Shown: positions 18,706 through 28,148, counted from the stretch's first letter. The stretch: 64,000 nt of DNA from Brevibacillus reuszeri (GCF_001187725.1 NZ_LGIQ01000011.1:594017-658016), one strand, 5' to 3'. Program-made: numbers and translations. The notes: generated by a model from the sequence alone, not told the origin.

Positions 18706-18730
18706 CGGCTAGATACTGAGTATCTAACCG
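18706..18730 (-). terminator. pckA terminator
   Basis: An 11-bp stem (CGGTTAGATAC/GTATCTAGCCG, 3-nt loop) followed by TTTTCC on the - strand, directly after the pckA stop. Confidence 0.85.
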
Positions 18731-18756
18731 CTTGTTTATTGATCGTTCAATTAATT

Positions 18757-20340
18757 TTATTGTACATTTGGACCAGCTTGTGCGATTTCAGCCGCATTCG
18801 GGAACTTCTTCTCGAAGTTCTCGATGAAGCGGTTTGCCAGATTAGCAGCCTGCTTGTCGTAGTCCTCTGTGTTTGCCCATGTATTGCGTGGTTGCAGAAC
18901 TTCTGCTGGTACGTTCGGGCAAGTAGTTGGTACTTGTACGCCAAAGGTTGCGTCTGCTACGTACTCAACATTTGCCAGCTCGCCGTTCAGCGCTGCCGTT
19001 ACCATTGCACGCGTATAGGACAGCTTCATGCGTTTTCCTACGCCAACCGGACCACCAGTCCAACCGGTGTTTACGAGGTACACTTGAACATCGCGCTCAT
19101 CGATCTTTTTGCCCAGCATTTCAGCATAAACAACCGGATGCAGTGGCAAGAACGGAGAACCGAAGCAAGTGGAGAATTCCGTTTGTGGTGCAGTTACGCC
19201 ACGTTCTGTACCTGCCATTTTGCTCGTGTAGCCAGACAGGAAGTGGTACATCGCCTGTTCTTTTGTCAGCTTGGAGATTGGAGGAAGTACTCCGAACGAA
19301 TCAGCAGTCAGGAAAATAATTACATTTGGTTGACCGCTTACGCCTGGAATGACTGCTCCTGGAATCGCTTCTACTGGATAGGCTGCACGGGTATTCTCCG
19401 TGTATTTTGTGCTATCGTAATCAGCGGTGCGGGTTACTTCATCCACATCCACGTTTTCAAGAACGGTACCAAACTGGATCGCTTTCCAGATTTGTGGCTC
19501 GCCTTCTTCGGTCAGCTTCACGCATTTTGCATAGCAGCCGCCCTCGATATTGAATACGCTGTTGTCAGACCAGCCATGCTCGTCATCACCGATCAAAAAG
19601 CGGTTCGGGTCAGCAGACAATGTCGTTTTTCCAGTTCCGGACAATCCGAAGAACAAAGCAACATCGCCGTCTTTGCCAACGTTTGCGGAGCAGTGCATGG
19701 AGAGAACATTGCGCTCTGGCAAGATCATGTTCATCACGCTAAAGATCGATTTTTTCATTTCTCCAGCGTACTCGGTTCCGCCGATCAATACTGTTTTTTG
19801 GTCAAAGCTCAGCACGATGAAGGTATCGGAGTTTGTTCCATGAACGGCTGGGTCTGCTTTGAAGCTTGGTGCATAAATGACAGTAAATTCAGCTTCATGC
19901 GAGGCCAACTCTTCATCGGACGGACGGATGAAAAGTTGACGCGCAAACAAATTGTGCCAAGCGTATTCGTTTACAATGCGGATAGGCAGACGATAGGTCG
20001 TATCTGCTCCAGCGAAGCCATCGAATACGAACAGCTCTTCTTGTGTTTGCAGATATTCAAGCATATCCTGTTGAAGCAGCTGGAATTTCTCAGGAGAGAT
20101 CGGTTGGTTCACCGGACCCCAGTTGATTTTATCGTGTACGGAAGCTTCGTCCACCACAAATTTGTCCTTCGGCGAACGGCCTGTAAACTTGCCTGTTAGC
20201 GCATTGAGCGCCCCCTTGTCGGTCAAAATCCCTTCGCCACGCTTAACTGCCATTTCTACTAAACGAGCTACAGGCAGGTTGTAATTAACCTTTGTACCTG
20301 CTAAAATGTCAGCAAGCTTGTGAACCGTGTTGGTTTCCAT
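18757..20340 (-). CDS. pckA: Phosphoenolpyruvate carboxykinase (ATP)
   Basis: 527 residues from ATG 20340, the same length as Bacillus PckA. The frame runs on to 20538 but only through leader sequence. Key motifs: [14 protein letters not shown], the kinase-1a P-loop [11 protein letters not shown], the metal site GDDEHGW and NIEGGCYAK. It converts oxaloacetate and ATP to phosphoenolpyruvate, the first gluconeogenic step. A GGAGATCG ribosome site is present. Transcribed alone, with a leader of about 170 nt and its own terminator. Confidence 0.96.
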   Translation of the reverse strand: METNTVHKLADILAGTKVNYNLPVARLVEMAVKRGEGILTDKGALNALTGKFTGRSPKDKFVVDEASVHDKINWGPVNQPISPEKFQLLQQDMLEYLQTQEELFVFDGFAGADTTYRLPIRIVNEYAWHNLFARQLFIRPSDEELASHEAEFTVIYAPSFKADPAVHGTNSDTFIVLSFDQKTVLIGGTEYAGEMKKSIFSVMNMILPERNVLSMHCSANVGKDGDVALFFGLSGTGKTTLSADPNRFLIGDDEHGWSDNSVFNIEGGCYAKCVKLTEEGEPQIWKAIQFGTVLENVDVDEVTRTADYDSTKYTENTRAAYPVEAIPGAVIPGVSGQPNVIIFLTADSFGVLPPISKLTKEQAMYHFLSGYTSKMAGTERGVTAPQTEFSTCFGSPFLPLHPVVYAEMLGKKIDERDVQVYLVNTGWTGGPVGVGKRMKLSYTRAMVTAALNGELANVEYVADATFGVQVPTTCPNVPAEVLQPRNTWANTEDYDKQAANLANRFIENFEKKFPNAAEIAQAGPNVQ

Positions 20341-20530
20341 GTGTGAACGATCTCCTTCCCAGTGTATATCCCTATTATGACTTTTTAACAGTACCAGATA
20401 GGATAGTCTTTTGAGCAAATCATCCTGATACTGCAAGAATAACCTTCCAATATCACGCGGTCGCTCATCCGTGGCAAACCTTGATAAAGGTTTTCTTATC
20501 GTCGTTTGATTTGTAATTAGTATATCACAT
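20341..20530 (-). promoter_or_regulatory. pckA promoter and long leader
   Basis: An extended -10 (TGATATACT, TATACT at 20524-20519) with a weak -35 gives a leader of about 170 nt. Near its 5' end a perfect 7-bp hairpin (AAACCTT-TATC-AAGGTTT, 20493-20476) is visible. Such a leader leaves room for post-transcriptional or glucose-repressor control, but no known riboswitch was recognised. Confidence 0.5.
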
Positions 20531-20604
20531 TTAGCCAATTAAGCTACATAATTTTATAATCGCATGTGGAGAATGTGTGAATAACCTTCCGACAAAAGAA
20601 AAAG

Positions 20605-20643
20605 GCGCTTGGATATCCTCTTACAATTAGGATGTCCAAGCGC
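20605..20643 (-). terminator. Terminator of the lipoprotein/two-component unit
   Basis: A 15-bp stem (GCGCTTGGACATCCT/AGGATATCCAAGCGC with one G-U pair) followed by CTTTTTCTTTT on the - strand. Confidence 0.85.
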
Positions 20644-20693
20644 GTTCATTGCTTTTCGCCAACTTCAAGCGATTGTCATGTCAACATCTGGGC

Positions 20694-21776
20694 TTATTTC
20701 TTTTCGCTCGATTTCATCTCTTCCGCCAGCTTTACCATTTGCTCCACAGTCAAGTCAGGATGTTCGAGCATAACCGTGTAACGCAGTCCTTTTTCATCCC
20801 ACATAACGGAGCGTATCGCTTCCATATAGCTTCCTTTTATTCCGCGAATCTGTAGTGGCTTTTCTCCGAGTAGCCCTTCACCGATCTCCTCTTTTGGTGC
20901 AGGAAAAACACTCAGACTGAAATAAGGCACATCCCCTTTTGTATAGTTGAGAGTCAGCTCATTTCGGTTTATTTCACCCTTCCACTCATTCAACTCAATT
21001 CCTGCAAGAACCACCTCAGAGCTGCTTTCCCAATAGTAAAAGGGAGCTTTCATAGCAGCTTCGGCTTCCTCAAGACTTACTTTCTTCGCTGGATTTATGT
21101 CGGATAGCGATGTTATTTTCACATCCTGCGGTAAATCCAGGACAAATGTTTTCTCATCGAATGTCGGCGATTGATCCAGCTTGGTATATTCAAAGTTAAC
21201 TTTGTTTTCCCCTATGGTAGAGGAGGACTTCAATACGAGCCATGTCTTCTGATCAGCCCACAGGTCCATATCTCCAAAAAGTGATCCTTTTTCTTGCATC
21301 GTCGCTTTGACATGATGAACGGGCAGATTTATTACCGTGTCTTCTCCCACTACTTCAATCTTGTGCGTATTTTTGACTTTATCCAGGATACCGATGAGCT
21401 GTTCTTTCGGCGTTCCTGCCCCCATTTCACCGACATCTGCTGCATCTAGACGAAAAGCCGTTTTCAGCGCTTCATCATACGTAATGATTTGCTTGCCGTC
21501 GTTCACCGAGCGTGTCACATTATTGCCTGACCTGATCTCCACCCGGCGCTTTCCTGTCTTGGCATCATGCCACTCCATAATCGTGGATTCCCTGATTTTT
21601 TTGTCTCCTTCGTATTCGTTCATGATGCCCTCTGCATAATAAGATCCTACCGCCTTGTTTCCTTCCAGCATCTTGGTCACGACATCTTCCGAAGAAAAGG
21701 TTTGTGCATCCTGGCAACCGCCCGTAAACAAACTGGCTGCCAAACTGAACGCCCCGATCCATTTATATCCTTTCAT
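20694..21776 (-). CDS. Lipoprotein, LolA/YdcC-like
   Basis: 360 residues with a lipobox (FTGGC, Cys at about 21), so it is anchored outside the cell membrane. The following ~200 residues resemble the LolA/YdcC sporulation lipoprotein family (beta-rich, SLFGDMDLWADQKTWLVLKS). A C-terminal segment resembles proteins that bind or sense at the surface. The start overlaps the histidine kinase end by 14 bases, so the lipoprotein is probably a partner or target of that two-component system. Confidence 0.75.
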   Translation of the reverse strand: MKGYKWIGAFSLAASLFTGGCQDAQTFSSEDVVTKMLEGNKAVGSYYAEGIMNEYEGDKKIRESTIMEWHDAKTGKRRVEIRSGNNVTRSVNDGKQIITYDEALKTAFRLDAADVGEMGAGTPKEQLIGILDKVKNTHKIEVVGEDTVINLPVHHVKATMQEKGSLFGDMDLWADQKTWLVLKSSSTIGENKVNFEYTKLDQSPTFDEKTFVLDLPQDVKITSLSDINPAKKVSLEEAEAAMKAPFYYWESSSEVVLAGIELNEWKGEINRNELTLNYTKGDVPYFSLSVFPAPKEEIGEGLLGEKPLQIRGIKGSYMEAIRSVMWDEKGLRYTVMLEHPDLTVEQMVKLAEEMKSSEKK

Positions 21777-23256
21777 CCCTCAACATCCCTTTCTCTTCTA
21801 CTTTCAGCGTACACACAAATATCGTTCCATACGGATTGGCAGACCAGACGTGAATACTGCCATCGTGCTCATCCATAATCATTTTGGCGATACTCAATCC
21901 CAATCCGATACTTGTGGCTCCTTTTTTGGTACGAGCTGCATCCACTTGAAAAAACGGTTCAAAAATGCGCTCTTGCAGCTCATCTGGTATGGCCACGCCC
22001 TGGTTTTGCACAATCAGGAGCAGGTCATGTTGACCGAGCTTCTCGATTTCGCTGCGAAATGAATCGAACACCCAATCAGGCATAAATTCTCGCGGAGACA
22101 CAGCAGCAAGCCAAATCGACTGCCCTTCTTTCGTGTGACCAAGTGCATTGTGAAACAAATTATCAACGAGTCTCATCATATATCGTGCATTCACCCGAAG
22201 CTCATGCGAAACGATCACATCTGTGTGAAGCTGTACACCCTTGCCAGAGCATAGCTCCTCATATTCGGCAAACAGCATTTCAAAAAGCTCTTCCCCATCC
22301 ACTTCGGTCAACGTCGTCTCCCTGACTGAAGAGCGCAGGGCAGTATAGATCGTCAAATCATTCAAAATCTCTTTCATATAATCAATCTTTTCGAACAGAA
22401 TGCTGCGGTACTCCTTTTGCTCCTTGACCGATAACCCTTCTTGTTCAAAAAGGGCCTCCGCATACGCCCGGATAGACGTTAGTGGTGTTTTTACATCGTG
22501 CGCCAATGCTGCGACAAGGTACTCCTTCTCCTTTTGTCCTGCCAGCACTTCCTCGTTAGCCAACTCCATCTTTCGCCGCATGTTTTCAAAATGCTTGATC
22601 AGTTCCCCGATTTCATCCGTAGAGCGATGCTCCCATGCAGTGATTGGCTTGTGCTCGGCAAAAGCGGTCATCCTGTCCATCAGGCGTTTCAGTGGCAAAT
22701 TCAGCTTGCGGTTCAGCATCCATACTACAGCCACGTACAACAACAGAAAAAAAGCGATAGAAGCAGAAGCAAGCCAAACAGTCCGATCTTTCACTTCTGT
22801 CAGCCATTCTTCCCGAGCCAGCGTGATCTGGTAAATTCCGATCATCCTGCCATCAACAAACACCGGCTTTTTAATGGAGTACGTTTGACTGCTTTTGCGC
22901 AGCTCATACAAATCTTGATAGATTTTATCAGGAGGAATTCGGATAAGCCCGAACTGCATCCCACTTTCATTTGACGTATACAAGGTAATTCCGTCATAGC
23001 GATACAGTTCAATTTTTACCGACGGCTGCAGCGTTGATTGCAAAACGTCGTAATGGCTTCTGGGCTGTATTTGATAAAGAGATGTGTCTTGTAACATCTT
23101 TTCGATCGCTGCAATTCGATCGGATATTAGGAAGTATTCACGTATGTCCTGACGCTGATCATATTCGCTTACCACATAATACAGCCCGGAAATGGCGGCA
23201 ACAGGCAACAGCATGACGAGTAAATAGGTGGACATGAGCCAATGCTTGATTTTCAT
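21763..23256 (-). CDS. Sensor histidine kinase
   Basis: 497 residues. Two transmembrane helices (near residues 8-28 and 175-195) bracket an extracellular sensor domain. A HAMP linker is followed by the H-box (LVAALAHDVKTPLTSIRAY) and the ATPase with N-box (RLVDNLFHNALGHT), then G1/G2 (GLGLSIAKMIM). It phosphorylates the OmpR-type regulator encoded just upstream, with a four-base ATGA overlap between the genes. Signal unknown; the lipoprotein next in the operon may take part. Confidence 0.9.
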   Translation of the reverse strand: MKIKHWLMSTYLLVMLLPVAAISGLYYVVSEYDQRQDIREYFLISDRIAAIEKMLQDTSLYQIQPRSHYDVLQSTLQPSVKIELYRYDGITLYTSNESGMQFGLIRIPPDKIYQDLYELRKSSQTYSIKKPVFVDGRMIGIYQITLAREEWLTEVKDRTVWLASASIAFFLLLYVAVVWMLNRKLNLPLKRLMDRMTAFAEHKPITAWEHRSTDEIGELIKHFENMRRKMELANEEVLAGQKEKEYLVAALAHDVKTPLTSIRAYAEALFEQEGLSVKEQKEYRSILFEKIDYMKEILNDLTIYTALRSSVRETTLTEVDGEELFEMLFAEYEELCSGKGVQLHTDVIVSHELRVNARYMMRLVDNLFHNALGHTKEGQSIWLAAVSPREFMPDWVFDSFRSEIEKLGQHDLLLIVQNQGVAIPDELQERIFEPFFQVDAARTKKGATSIGLGLSIAKMIMDEHDGSIHVWSANPYGTIFVCTLKVEEKGMLRDERI

Positions 23257-23975
23257 GAGATCGCTTCACCAACGAAACGGTAGCCGCTCCCCCAAACCGT
23301 CTGGATAAAACGAGAGTCGCGCTTGTCGTCCTGCAGCTTCTTGCGCAAGCTTTTTACATGTACGGTTACCGTTCCATTTCCTTCCAGGTCGGATTGGCCC
23401 CAAATATGCTCATACAGCTCCTGTTTGGTAAACAAGCGATGAGGGTGTTCGGCAAGCAACAGCAACAGGCCAAGCTCTTTGGGCGTAAGTGCCACTGGTA
23501 TGTTGTTCAGACACACTTCTTTTTTCTCGCTGTCAATCGTAAGTCCACCTGCAAACTCAAGTCGGTTCTCTTCGATTCTGGCAGGAGCATCGTCATTTTT
23601 GTATCGACGATAGCGTCGCAGATGGGACGTGATGCGAGCCGACAGCTCAGTCAAGCTAAATGGCTTTGTCACATAATCGTCTGCTCCTAGGTCGAGTCCT
23701 CGTACCTTTGCTTCGTCCTCATGGCGCGCGCTCATGATCAGAATCGGTACATGGCTCGTCAGACGAATATGCTTGCACACCGTAAAGCCATCCATCTCTG
23801 GAAGCATCAAGTCGACCAAAACGAGGTCATAGGGCTGTGCCTGGAAATCCTCCCAACCTTCTGCCCCGCTTGAAGCCCACGTCACGTCGTAATTTTGTCT
23901 TCGCAAATGATCGCGTACGATGCGTCCAATCTCAGGATCATCCTCTACCAGCAACACCTTTACCCCGTCGGCCAT
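23253..23975 (-). CDS. OmpR-family response regulator
   Basis: 240 residues from ATG 23975 (GGAGGGGGAAG upstream; the frame opens at 24023). Receiver with EDD near residue 11, phospho-Asp in LVLVDLMLPEMDG and Lys in DDYVTKPFS. The winged-helix output domain ends GTVTVHVKSLRKKL and IQTVWGSGYRF, typical of OmpR/PhoB. First gene of a three-gene unit with the kinase and lipoprotein. Confidence 0.93.
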   Translation of the reverse strand: MADGVKVLLVEDDPEIGRIVRDHLRRQNYDVTWASSGAEGWEDFQAQPYDLVLVDLMLPEMDGFTVCKHIRLTSHVPILIMSARHEDEAKVRGLDLGADDYVTKPFSLTELSARITSHLRRYRRYKNDDAPARIEENRLEFAGGLTIDSEKKEVCLNNIPVALTPKELGLLLLLAEHPHRLFTKQELYEHIWGQSDLEGNGTVTVHVKSLRKKLQDDKRDSRFIQTVWGSGYRFVGEAIS

Positions 23976-24084
23976 CTTGCTTCCCCCTCCTGTACAGGTT
24001 TTATTATAGGGTCCCTTACACACTTCTCCTGGAAATTCATAAATTCTTTAGAAACGGGCAAATTCGCTTATAAACACAGAAAAA

Positions 24085-24105
24085 CCCGTCTCTACAAAAG
24101 ACGGG
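24085..24105 (-). terminator. Terminator after the acetyltransferase gene
   Basis: CCCGTCTTTTGTAGAGACGGG followed by TTTTT on the - strand, 13 bases after the acetyltransferase stop. Confidence 0.8.
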
Positions 24106-24117
24106 TATACTCTTCTT

Positions 24118-24636
24118 TTAATCGTTTTCGATCGCGTACAAAAAGGTCAGGATGTTGCGATTTCGGGCATTGACATACTCTTTTTCCTTTGTCATCCCGA
24201 TTTTTTCGATCACACGACGTGAGGCATGATGGTCAAATGCCATGTTCGCACATAAGCGCTTGATTCCCAACTGGGAAAAAGCATACTGCTTACATGCTTC
24301 CGCCGCTTCGGTAGCCATGCCCTTCCCCCAAAACTCCTTGGCCACAATAAAGCCCAGATCATATTCCGGCTGTCCATCCAGCTCTGCTAATACAATACCA
24401 CAATCACCGATGATCTGTCCGCTGCTTTTGCTTACCATCGCCCAGCGTCCAAACCCGTTCGTCTCATAGCGCTTCAGGTTGGTATTCAGCCATTGCTGTG
24501 AGCCTTCCAGGGTAAAGGGAGCCGGCCAATACTGCATGGTAACGGGATCAGAAAGAATGGCATGGAGCGCGCCTATCTCATCCGCTTCATATGCGCGAAG
24601 CAGCAGCCGCTCTGTTTCAAGCACGATTTTCTTCAT
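24118..24636 (-). CDS. GNAT acetyltransferase (RimJ/RimL-like)
   Basis: 172 residues from ATG 24636. Typical features: ETERLLLRAYEADE at the N-terminus, acetyl-CoA loop EFWGKGMATEAAEA, and NxxS-like helix DHHASRRVIEKIGM. Proteins of this type acetylate N-termini of ribosomal proteins or small molecules; the substrate cannot be read. It overlaps the upstream amidohydrolase by 20 bases, so the two are co-expressed. Confidence 0.88.
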   Translation of the reverse strand: MKKIVLETERLLLRAYEADEIGALHAILSDPVTMQYWPAPFTLEGSQQWLNTNLKRYETNGFGRWAMVSKSSGQIIGDCGIVLAELDGQPEYDLGFIVAKEFWGKGMATEAAEACKQYAFSQLGIKRLCANMAFDHHASRRVIEKIGMTKEKEYVNARNRNILTFLYAIEND

Positions 24637-25771
24637 GCTCAAACGTTCTCACGATCACACGCGCCAGTATTTCTACACCTTTTGCGAGTGCGGAATGCTC
24701 GAACTGCATATGCGGATGATGCAGGCCCGGTTTCAAATCGCATCCGAGAGCAAGCATCGTAGCTTTAATATGCGGGCGCTCCACTGTGTAAAAATGAAAA
24801 TCCTCGGCACCCGGACTGACTGGTGCTTCCCTGAGATTTTCCTGCCCAAGGACATCCACAATCGCCAGCTCCATCAGCTTTTTGGCTTCGTCGTGCACCT
24901 CGGCAGCAACCATCCGTGAGCCTCGCTGCAGCTCAATTTCAGCTGAATAAGAAAGGGCAACTCCTTCAATGATTTGTCGCACCTTTTTCTCCAGCTCATC
25001 CATGGCCTGATTTGTCTGTGCGCGCATATCAATCGCAAAACGCGCTTTGTCCGGAATGATATTGTAGCTCTCGCCGCCTGCTTGCAGCATCGTCATTTTA
25101 GCAGTGGCAGGCACCATCGGATCGATATGCACTTGTCCAATTCCCGAGATGATAGCCCCGGCTACCTCAATCGCGTTGACTCCTAAATGCGGTCTGGCTC
25201 CGTGCGCGGAAACGCCGGTGACTTCTCCGTATAGAAACATGGCTGCCCCGTTGTAGATTGCAGGTCCTGCCGTTCCTTGCAGCATTTCCTGAATCGGACG
25301 AACGTGGACACCATACAAATAATCGACGTTATCGACAGCCCCTTTTTCTACCAGCTTGAGAGCCCCTGTGCCTTTTTCCTCTGCTGGCTGGAACAGGATT
25401 TTTAATGTTCCTGGCGGCTGATAGCCAGATTCGACCAAAGCCTCTACAGCTTCGACGATCATCGTCATATGTGCATCATGACCACAGGAGTGATTGGCGC
25501 GCCATTCTCCGTCTACCTCCTGCCACAGTGCGTCAATATCTGTACGCAGCCCTACGACAGGACCTCCCTCTCCCCACTCCGCAATCAACCCGGTACAATC
25601 ATCAAATGTGGTTACACGCAGTCCCAAGCTGCGCATCCTCTCTACCAAATAGCGGGTAGTCTCGATTTCCTTCCAGCTAATTTCGGGATTTGCATGCAAA
25701 TGACTGAATGTTTCAGCAATCTGTTGCTCACGAGTATGTATCGTTTGTTTCAAAGAGAACGCAGTGGACAT
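24617..25771 (-). CDS. M20-family amidohydrolase (AmhX-like)
   Basis: 384 residues. The metal-binding landmarks of M20D peptidases are present: HANPEISW, the Cys-Gly-His of HSCGHDAHM, the Glu pair in FQPAEEKG, and a late His in GLHHPHMQFEHS. Such enzymes hydrolyse N-acyl amino acids or similar amides; length and sequence feel closest to Bacillus AmhX. First of a two-gene unit with the acetyltransferase. The true substrate is not visible. Confidence 0.87.
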   Translation of the reverse strand: MSTAFSLKQTIHTREQQIAETFSHLHANPEISWKEIETTRYLVERMRSLGLRVTTFDDCTGLIAEWGEGGPVVGLRTDIDALWQEVDGEWRANHSCGHDAHMTMIVEAVEALVESGYQPPGTLKILFQPAEEKGTGALKLVEKGAVDNVDYLYGVHVRPIQEMLQGTAGPAIYNGAAMFLYGEVTGVSAHGARPHLGVNAIEVAGAIISGIGQVHIDPMVPATAKMTMLQAGGESYNIIPDKARFAIDMRAQTNQAMDELEKKVRQIIEGVALSYSAEIELQRGSRMVAAEVHDEAKKLMELAIVDVLGQENLREAPVSPGAEDFHFYTVERPHIKATMLALGCDLKPGLHHPHMQFEHSALAKGVEILARVIVRTFEHEENRA

Positions 25772-25833
25772 GACGCTACCCCCAAATCACTCTTTTTTTC
25801 CTATTATAACATAGTACTGTTACATGCTACGGT

Positions 25834-26175
25834 TTACTTGCAGGTAAGTCGCAATATTGCATCTAATTTTAATTGGTCACGCAATGGTCCCACGATTCTT
25901 ACCTGTTCTCTGGCAAAGGCATACACGAGCTCATCCCCGCCAAACAGCATTTGCATCTGGCGCTCGTCGCCCTGGACAATCAAGTCGGCCGTCTGTTCCT
26001 CTGTCCAGGCACCACAGGTGGCGACTCCCTTGGAGAATGTCAGGTGCCAGCGCGTCTTTGTATCCTCCGTGACAATGCCGATCCGTCTTTCCCATCCTGT
26101 CATCATCAAATGCAAGTGTGTTTTTTTCTGGAGTCTGTTTGCGACTTCTGTCAGCAGCCTTCCCATTCCGATCAA
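25834..26175 (-). CDS. SCP2 sterol-carrier-like domain protein
   Basis: 113 residues, TTG start at 26175 six bases after AGAGGGGTGG. Sequence such as WHLTFSKGVATCGAW followed by ADLIVQGDERQMQMLFGGDE matches the SCP2-type lipid-binding fold often found as small stand-alone bacterial proteins. Ligand unknown. It stands alone, with the gene-poor region at 26.2-27.0 kb upstream. Confidence 0.75.
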   Translation of the reverse strand: MIGMGRLLTEVANRLQKKTHLHLMMTGWERRIGIVTEDTKTRWHLTFSKGVATCGAWTEEQTADLIVQGDERQMQMLFGGDELVYAFAREQVRIVGPLRDQLKLDAILRLTCK

Positions 26176-26329
26176 GTTCGTCCACCCCTCTCTTCCAAAA
26201 GGGTTCGTTTTTGCTCGGGTCGAATCCTTTGGCGAGTAGTAGGAACCCCTGTCGTCTCCTGTCAGGGGAGAACTCTTTTTCTCGACACGTTTTCCTATGG
26301 GCGCTGTTGTTCGTGGCTTCAGTGGTGGG

Positions 26330-26536
26330 GAGGAAACGGGAGAAAGCGCTCCAGGTACTTGGGCCTCTAGCAGGGAGGGGGTACTGTCCGCTAACGGGAA
26401 AAAAGGGAAACCGCGTCCAAAGTAGTGCTCACAAAGATGATTATTCAGAGGTGGACGCTTAAAGGCGTGTTTCCCTTTTTTCCCTCCAGCTCAGCAGGAG
26501 TCCCAAAGACCTTCGCTGGCTTTCTCCCGTTTCCTC
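26330..26536 (+). repeat. Structured ~200-nt repeat element, copy 1 (candidate ncRNA)
   Basis: An 18-bp perfect closing stem (26330-26347 with 26519-26536) encloses a long inner hairpin. The inner hairpin pairs AAAAAAGGGAAAC (26399-26411) with 26469-26481 and GCGTCC (26413-26418) with 26453-26458. The conserved motifs CCGCGTCCAAAGTAG and GACGCTTAAA lie inside. Copies 2 and 3 keep the pairing while changing the bases. No reliable coding frame crosses it. Confidence 0.75.
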
Positions 26537-26744
26537 AGCGAGCTGTACAGATATTCGAAGCGTTAAAGAACATAGCTTGTTCAATGATGGATGGAGGATT
26601 CAGATTAGAGGGACAGAGGAGCATTTTTCAGGGCTATAGGAATCGAGCAGTTCGCTAAAAAAAGAAGTGTTCATTGGAGCAGCAATCAAAGGTTCTTTAA
26701 AGGAATCTTTTACAAAAGCTAGCCCAAAAAACAAAGCTGCTGAT
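26537..26744. other. Spacer between repeat copies 1 and 3, no gene seen
   Basis: About 200 bases between two convergently oriented repeat copies. Short open frames exist but none has a ribosome site or recognisable protein features. Confidence 0.4.
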
Positions 26745-26939
26745 GAGGAAAGAGGAGAAAAAAGTGATAGCTCTTTGGGATGCCGACCAAGGCGGAGAGG
26801 AAAAAACGAAACACGTCTTTAAGCTGAGAGACCCCTTGAAGCAATCACTTTGGGCGCGGTTTTGTTTTTTCCTTGGAGCTGGGCTCGGACACTCCCAGCT
26901 AGTATCCCGAGAAGCTAGAGCGTTTTCTCTTCTTTCCTC
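26745..26939 (-). repeat. Structured ~200-nt repeat element, copy 3 (candidate ncRNA)
   Basis: On the - strand it reads with the same order of blocks as copies 1 and 2: GAGGAAAG closing stem, CGCTCTAGCTTCT, CCGCGCCCAAAGT, CAGCTTAAAGACGTGTTTC, CATCCCAAAGAGCT, then CTCCTCTTTCCTC. Of 18 closing-stem positions 16 pair, including pairs that differ from both other copies. It faces copy 1 tail to tail. Confidence 0.72.
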
Positions 26940-27004
26940 TCCTCCACCAAAAGCAACAATCAAATATTCCTTAATTCCTTCGCCGTTGGTTTATAAATTT
27001 CTAT

Positions 27005-27047
27005 ACGTTCAAAAACAGAAAGAGCATCCACCTCTACGGGCAGATGC
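27005..27047 (-). terminator. Terminator of the VOC-family gene
   Basis: GCATCTGCC/GGTGGATGC stem (G-U pairs included) followed by TCTTTCTGTTTTT on the - strand. Confidence 0.65.
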
Positions 27048-27066
27048 CTTCCTTTTGACTGCTATG

Positions 27067-27459
27067 TTATTCGTCGAATTCGTCTTTATCTAACCGAACC
27101 TCCAAATGATGTCCATCCGGAGTCTCAAAGTATAGATTGTAGCTGGTTGGTTGCGTGATAGGTCCGCGATAACAGATATTCTCTGCTTCCAGCTTATCCA
27201 CCAGATAGTCCAGCTCCGCACGACTCGTTACGGAAAAAGCGAGGTGGTCTACCTGACCAACACCACCCTTGCCTTCCTCTCCGCCATGTGGATGAAGACC
27301 AATCCGTGTGTATGTGCCAATTTGAAAGTAGACAGGCGCTCCTTCCACCATGTTCTCTTCCGGGATGGGAACTTCCAAAATGTCTTTAAAAAAACGAGCT
27401 ACCTTCACGACATCGCTACAATTCAATGCGATATGGTGAACGCCTTTCAAATGAAACAT
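27067..27459 (-). CDS. VOC-family (glyoxalase-like) protein
   Basis: 130 residues, two beta-alpha-beta-beta-beta modules. Possible metal ligands are His in GVHHIALN, His in QVDHLAFSV and Glu in HLEVRLD. Family members are lyases, dioxygenases or resistance proteins; the specific activity cannot be read. ATG 27459 lies in a single-gene unit ending at the terminator just downstream. Confidence 0.82.
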   Translation of the reverse strand: MFHLKGVHHIALNCSDVVKVARFFKDILEVPIPEENMVEGAPVYFQIGTYTRIGLHPHGGEEGKGGVGQVDHLAFSVTSRAELDYLVDKLEAENICYRGPITQPTSYNLYFETPDGHHLEVRLDKDEFDE

Positions 27460-27486
27460 TCACACTGCCTCCCACGTCAACTCTGG

Positions 27487-27921
27487 TCATGCGCTTTTCT
27501 GCGACATTTGCTTTCGTTTATTGTACTGCTTCAGCCTCTCGCTTAACCGTCTCAGCCGAATCATGAGCGCTTCCCGCCACTCATCGTCCCCCAGCTCCTT
27601 GGCCACACGCAGCAAATCAAGCGAAACGTCAATCTGTTGCTTAAGTACATCGGCGAAGCTTGCTGCTTCGTCCGTCATTGTACAATTTTCGAACAACTCC
27701 GATGTATTGTCAACACTCACGAAGTCGGCAAAATCAACTTCAGGAGCCTGATCTCCTTGTGCATATTCTACTAAAATTTCGTATTCTCCCTCAATACCGG
27801 GATGGACTTCAATTCTGTCACATACAGGACAAAACATGATGGGGACATTGTGAACAAGTGTTTTATAATGACGGACTGACCCTACTGACCCAACCATTCC
27901 AGCACCACAACAAAAACTCAT
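27487..27921 (-). CDS. Hypothetical protein with CxxC zinc-ribbon-like motif
   Basis: 144 residues from ATG 27921 (GGAGGAGGGAG upstream; the frame extends to 27987). The N-terminus has SFCCGAGM and then FCPVCDR, which could form a small zinc ribbon. An acidic middle and a helical, basic C-terminus (RLRRLSERLKQYNKRKQ) follow. Family not recognised. Upstream and on the other strand lies the chemoreceptor gene, with about 300 bases between. Confidence 0.65.
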   Translation of the reverse strand: MSFCCGAGMVGSVGSVRHYKTLVHNVPIMFCPVCDRIEVHPGIEGEYEILVEYAQGDQAPEVDFADFVSVDNTSELFENCTMTDEAASFADVLKQQIDVSLDLLRVAKELGDDEWREALMIRLRRLSERLKQYNKRKQMSQKSA

Positions 27922-28148
27922 ACAGTCTCCCTCCTCCTTCGCCAAACAAACGTTTTTGTCTCGGCGACACTCTGTCTGTATTCGCATTGTAGCCCATTAT
28001 CCTTCTGACTCTCTACCCGCAAAAGATACCAGTAGGTTATTGGTAACAAAAATTTGTCAATTTGTCTTCCTATTGTACTCGAAATACCATGTGCCCGGCA
28101 ATGTTTTCTGATTAGTTTGAAATTTTTCCCACATTTGCCTAATGGGAT

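Noticed and set aside
18739-20199. Long + strand open frame of 486 codons opposite pckA
   Set aside because: It mirrors the codon pattern of pckA, lacks a ribosome site and gives Cys/Phe/Arg-rich sequence unlike a real protein.
26118-26963. Open frames crossing the structured repeat copies
   Set aside because: They run through palindromic sequence, have no ribosome sites and are not shared among the repeat copies.
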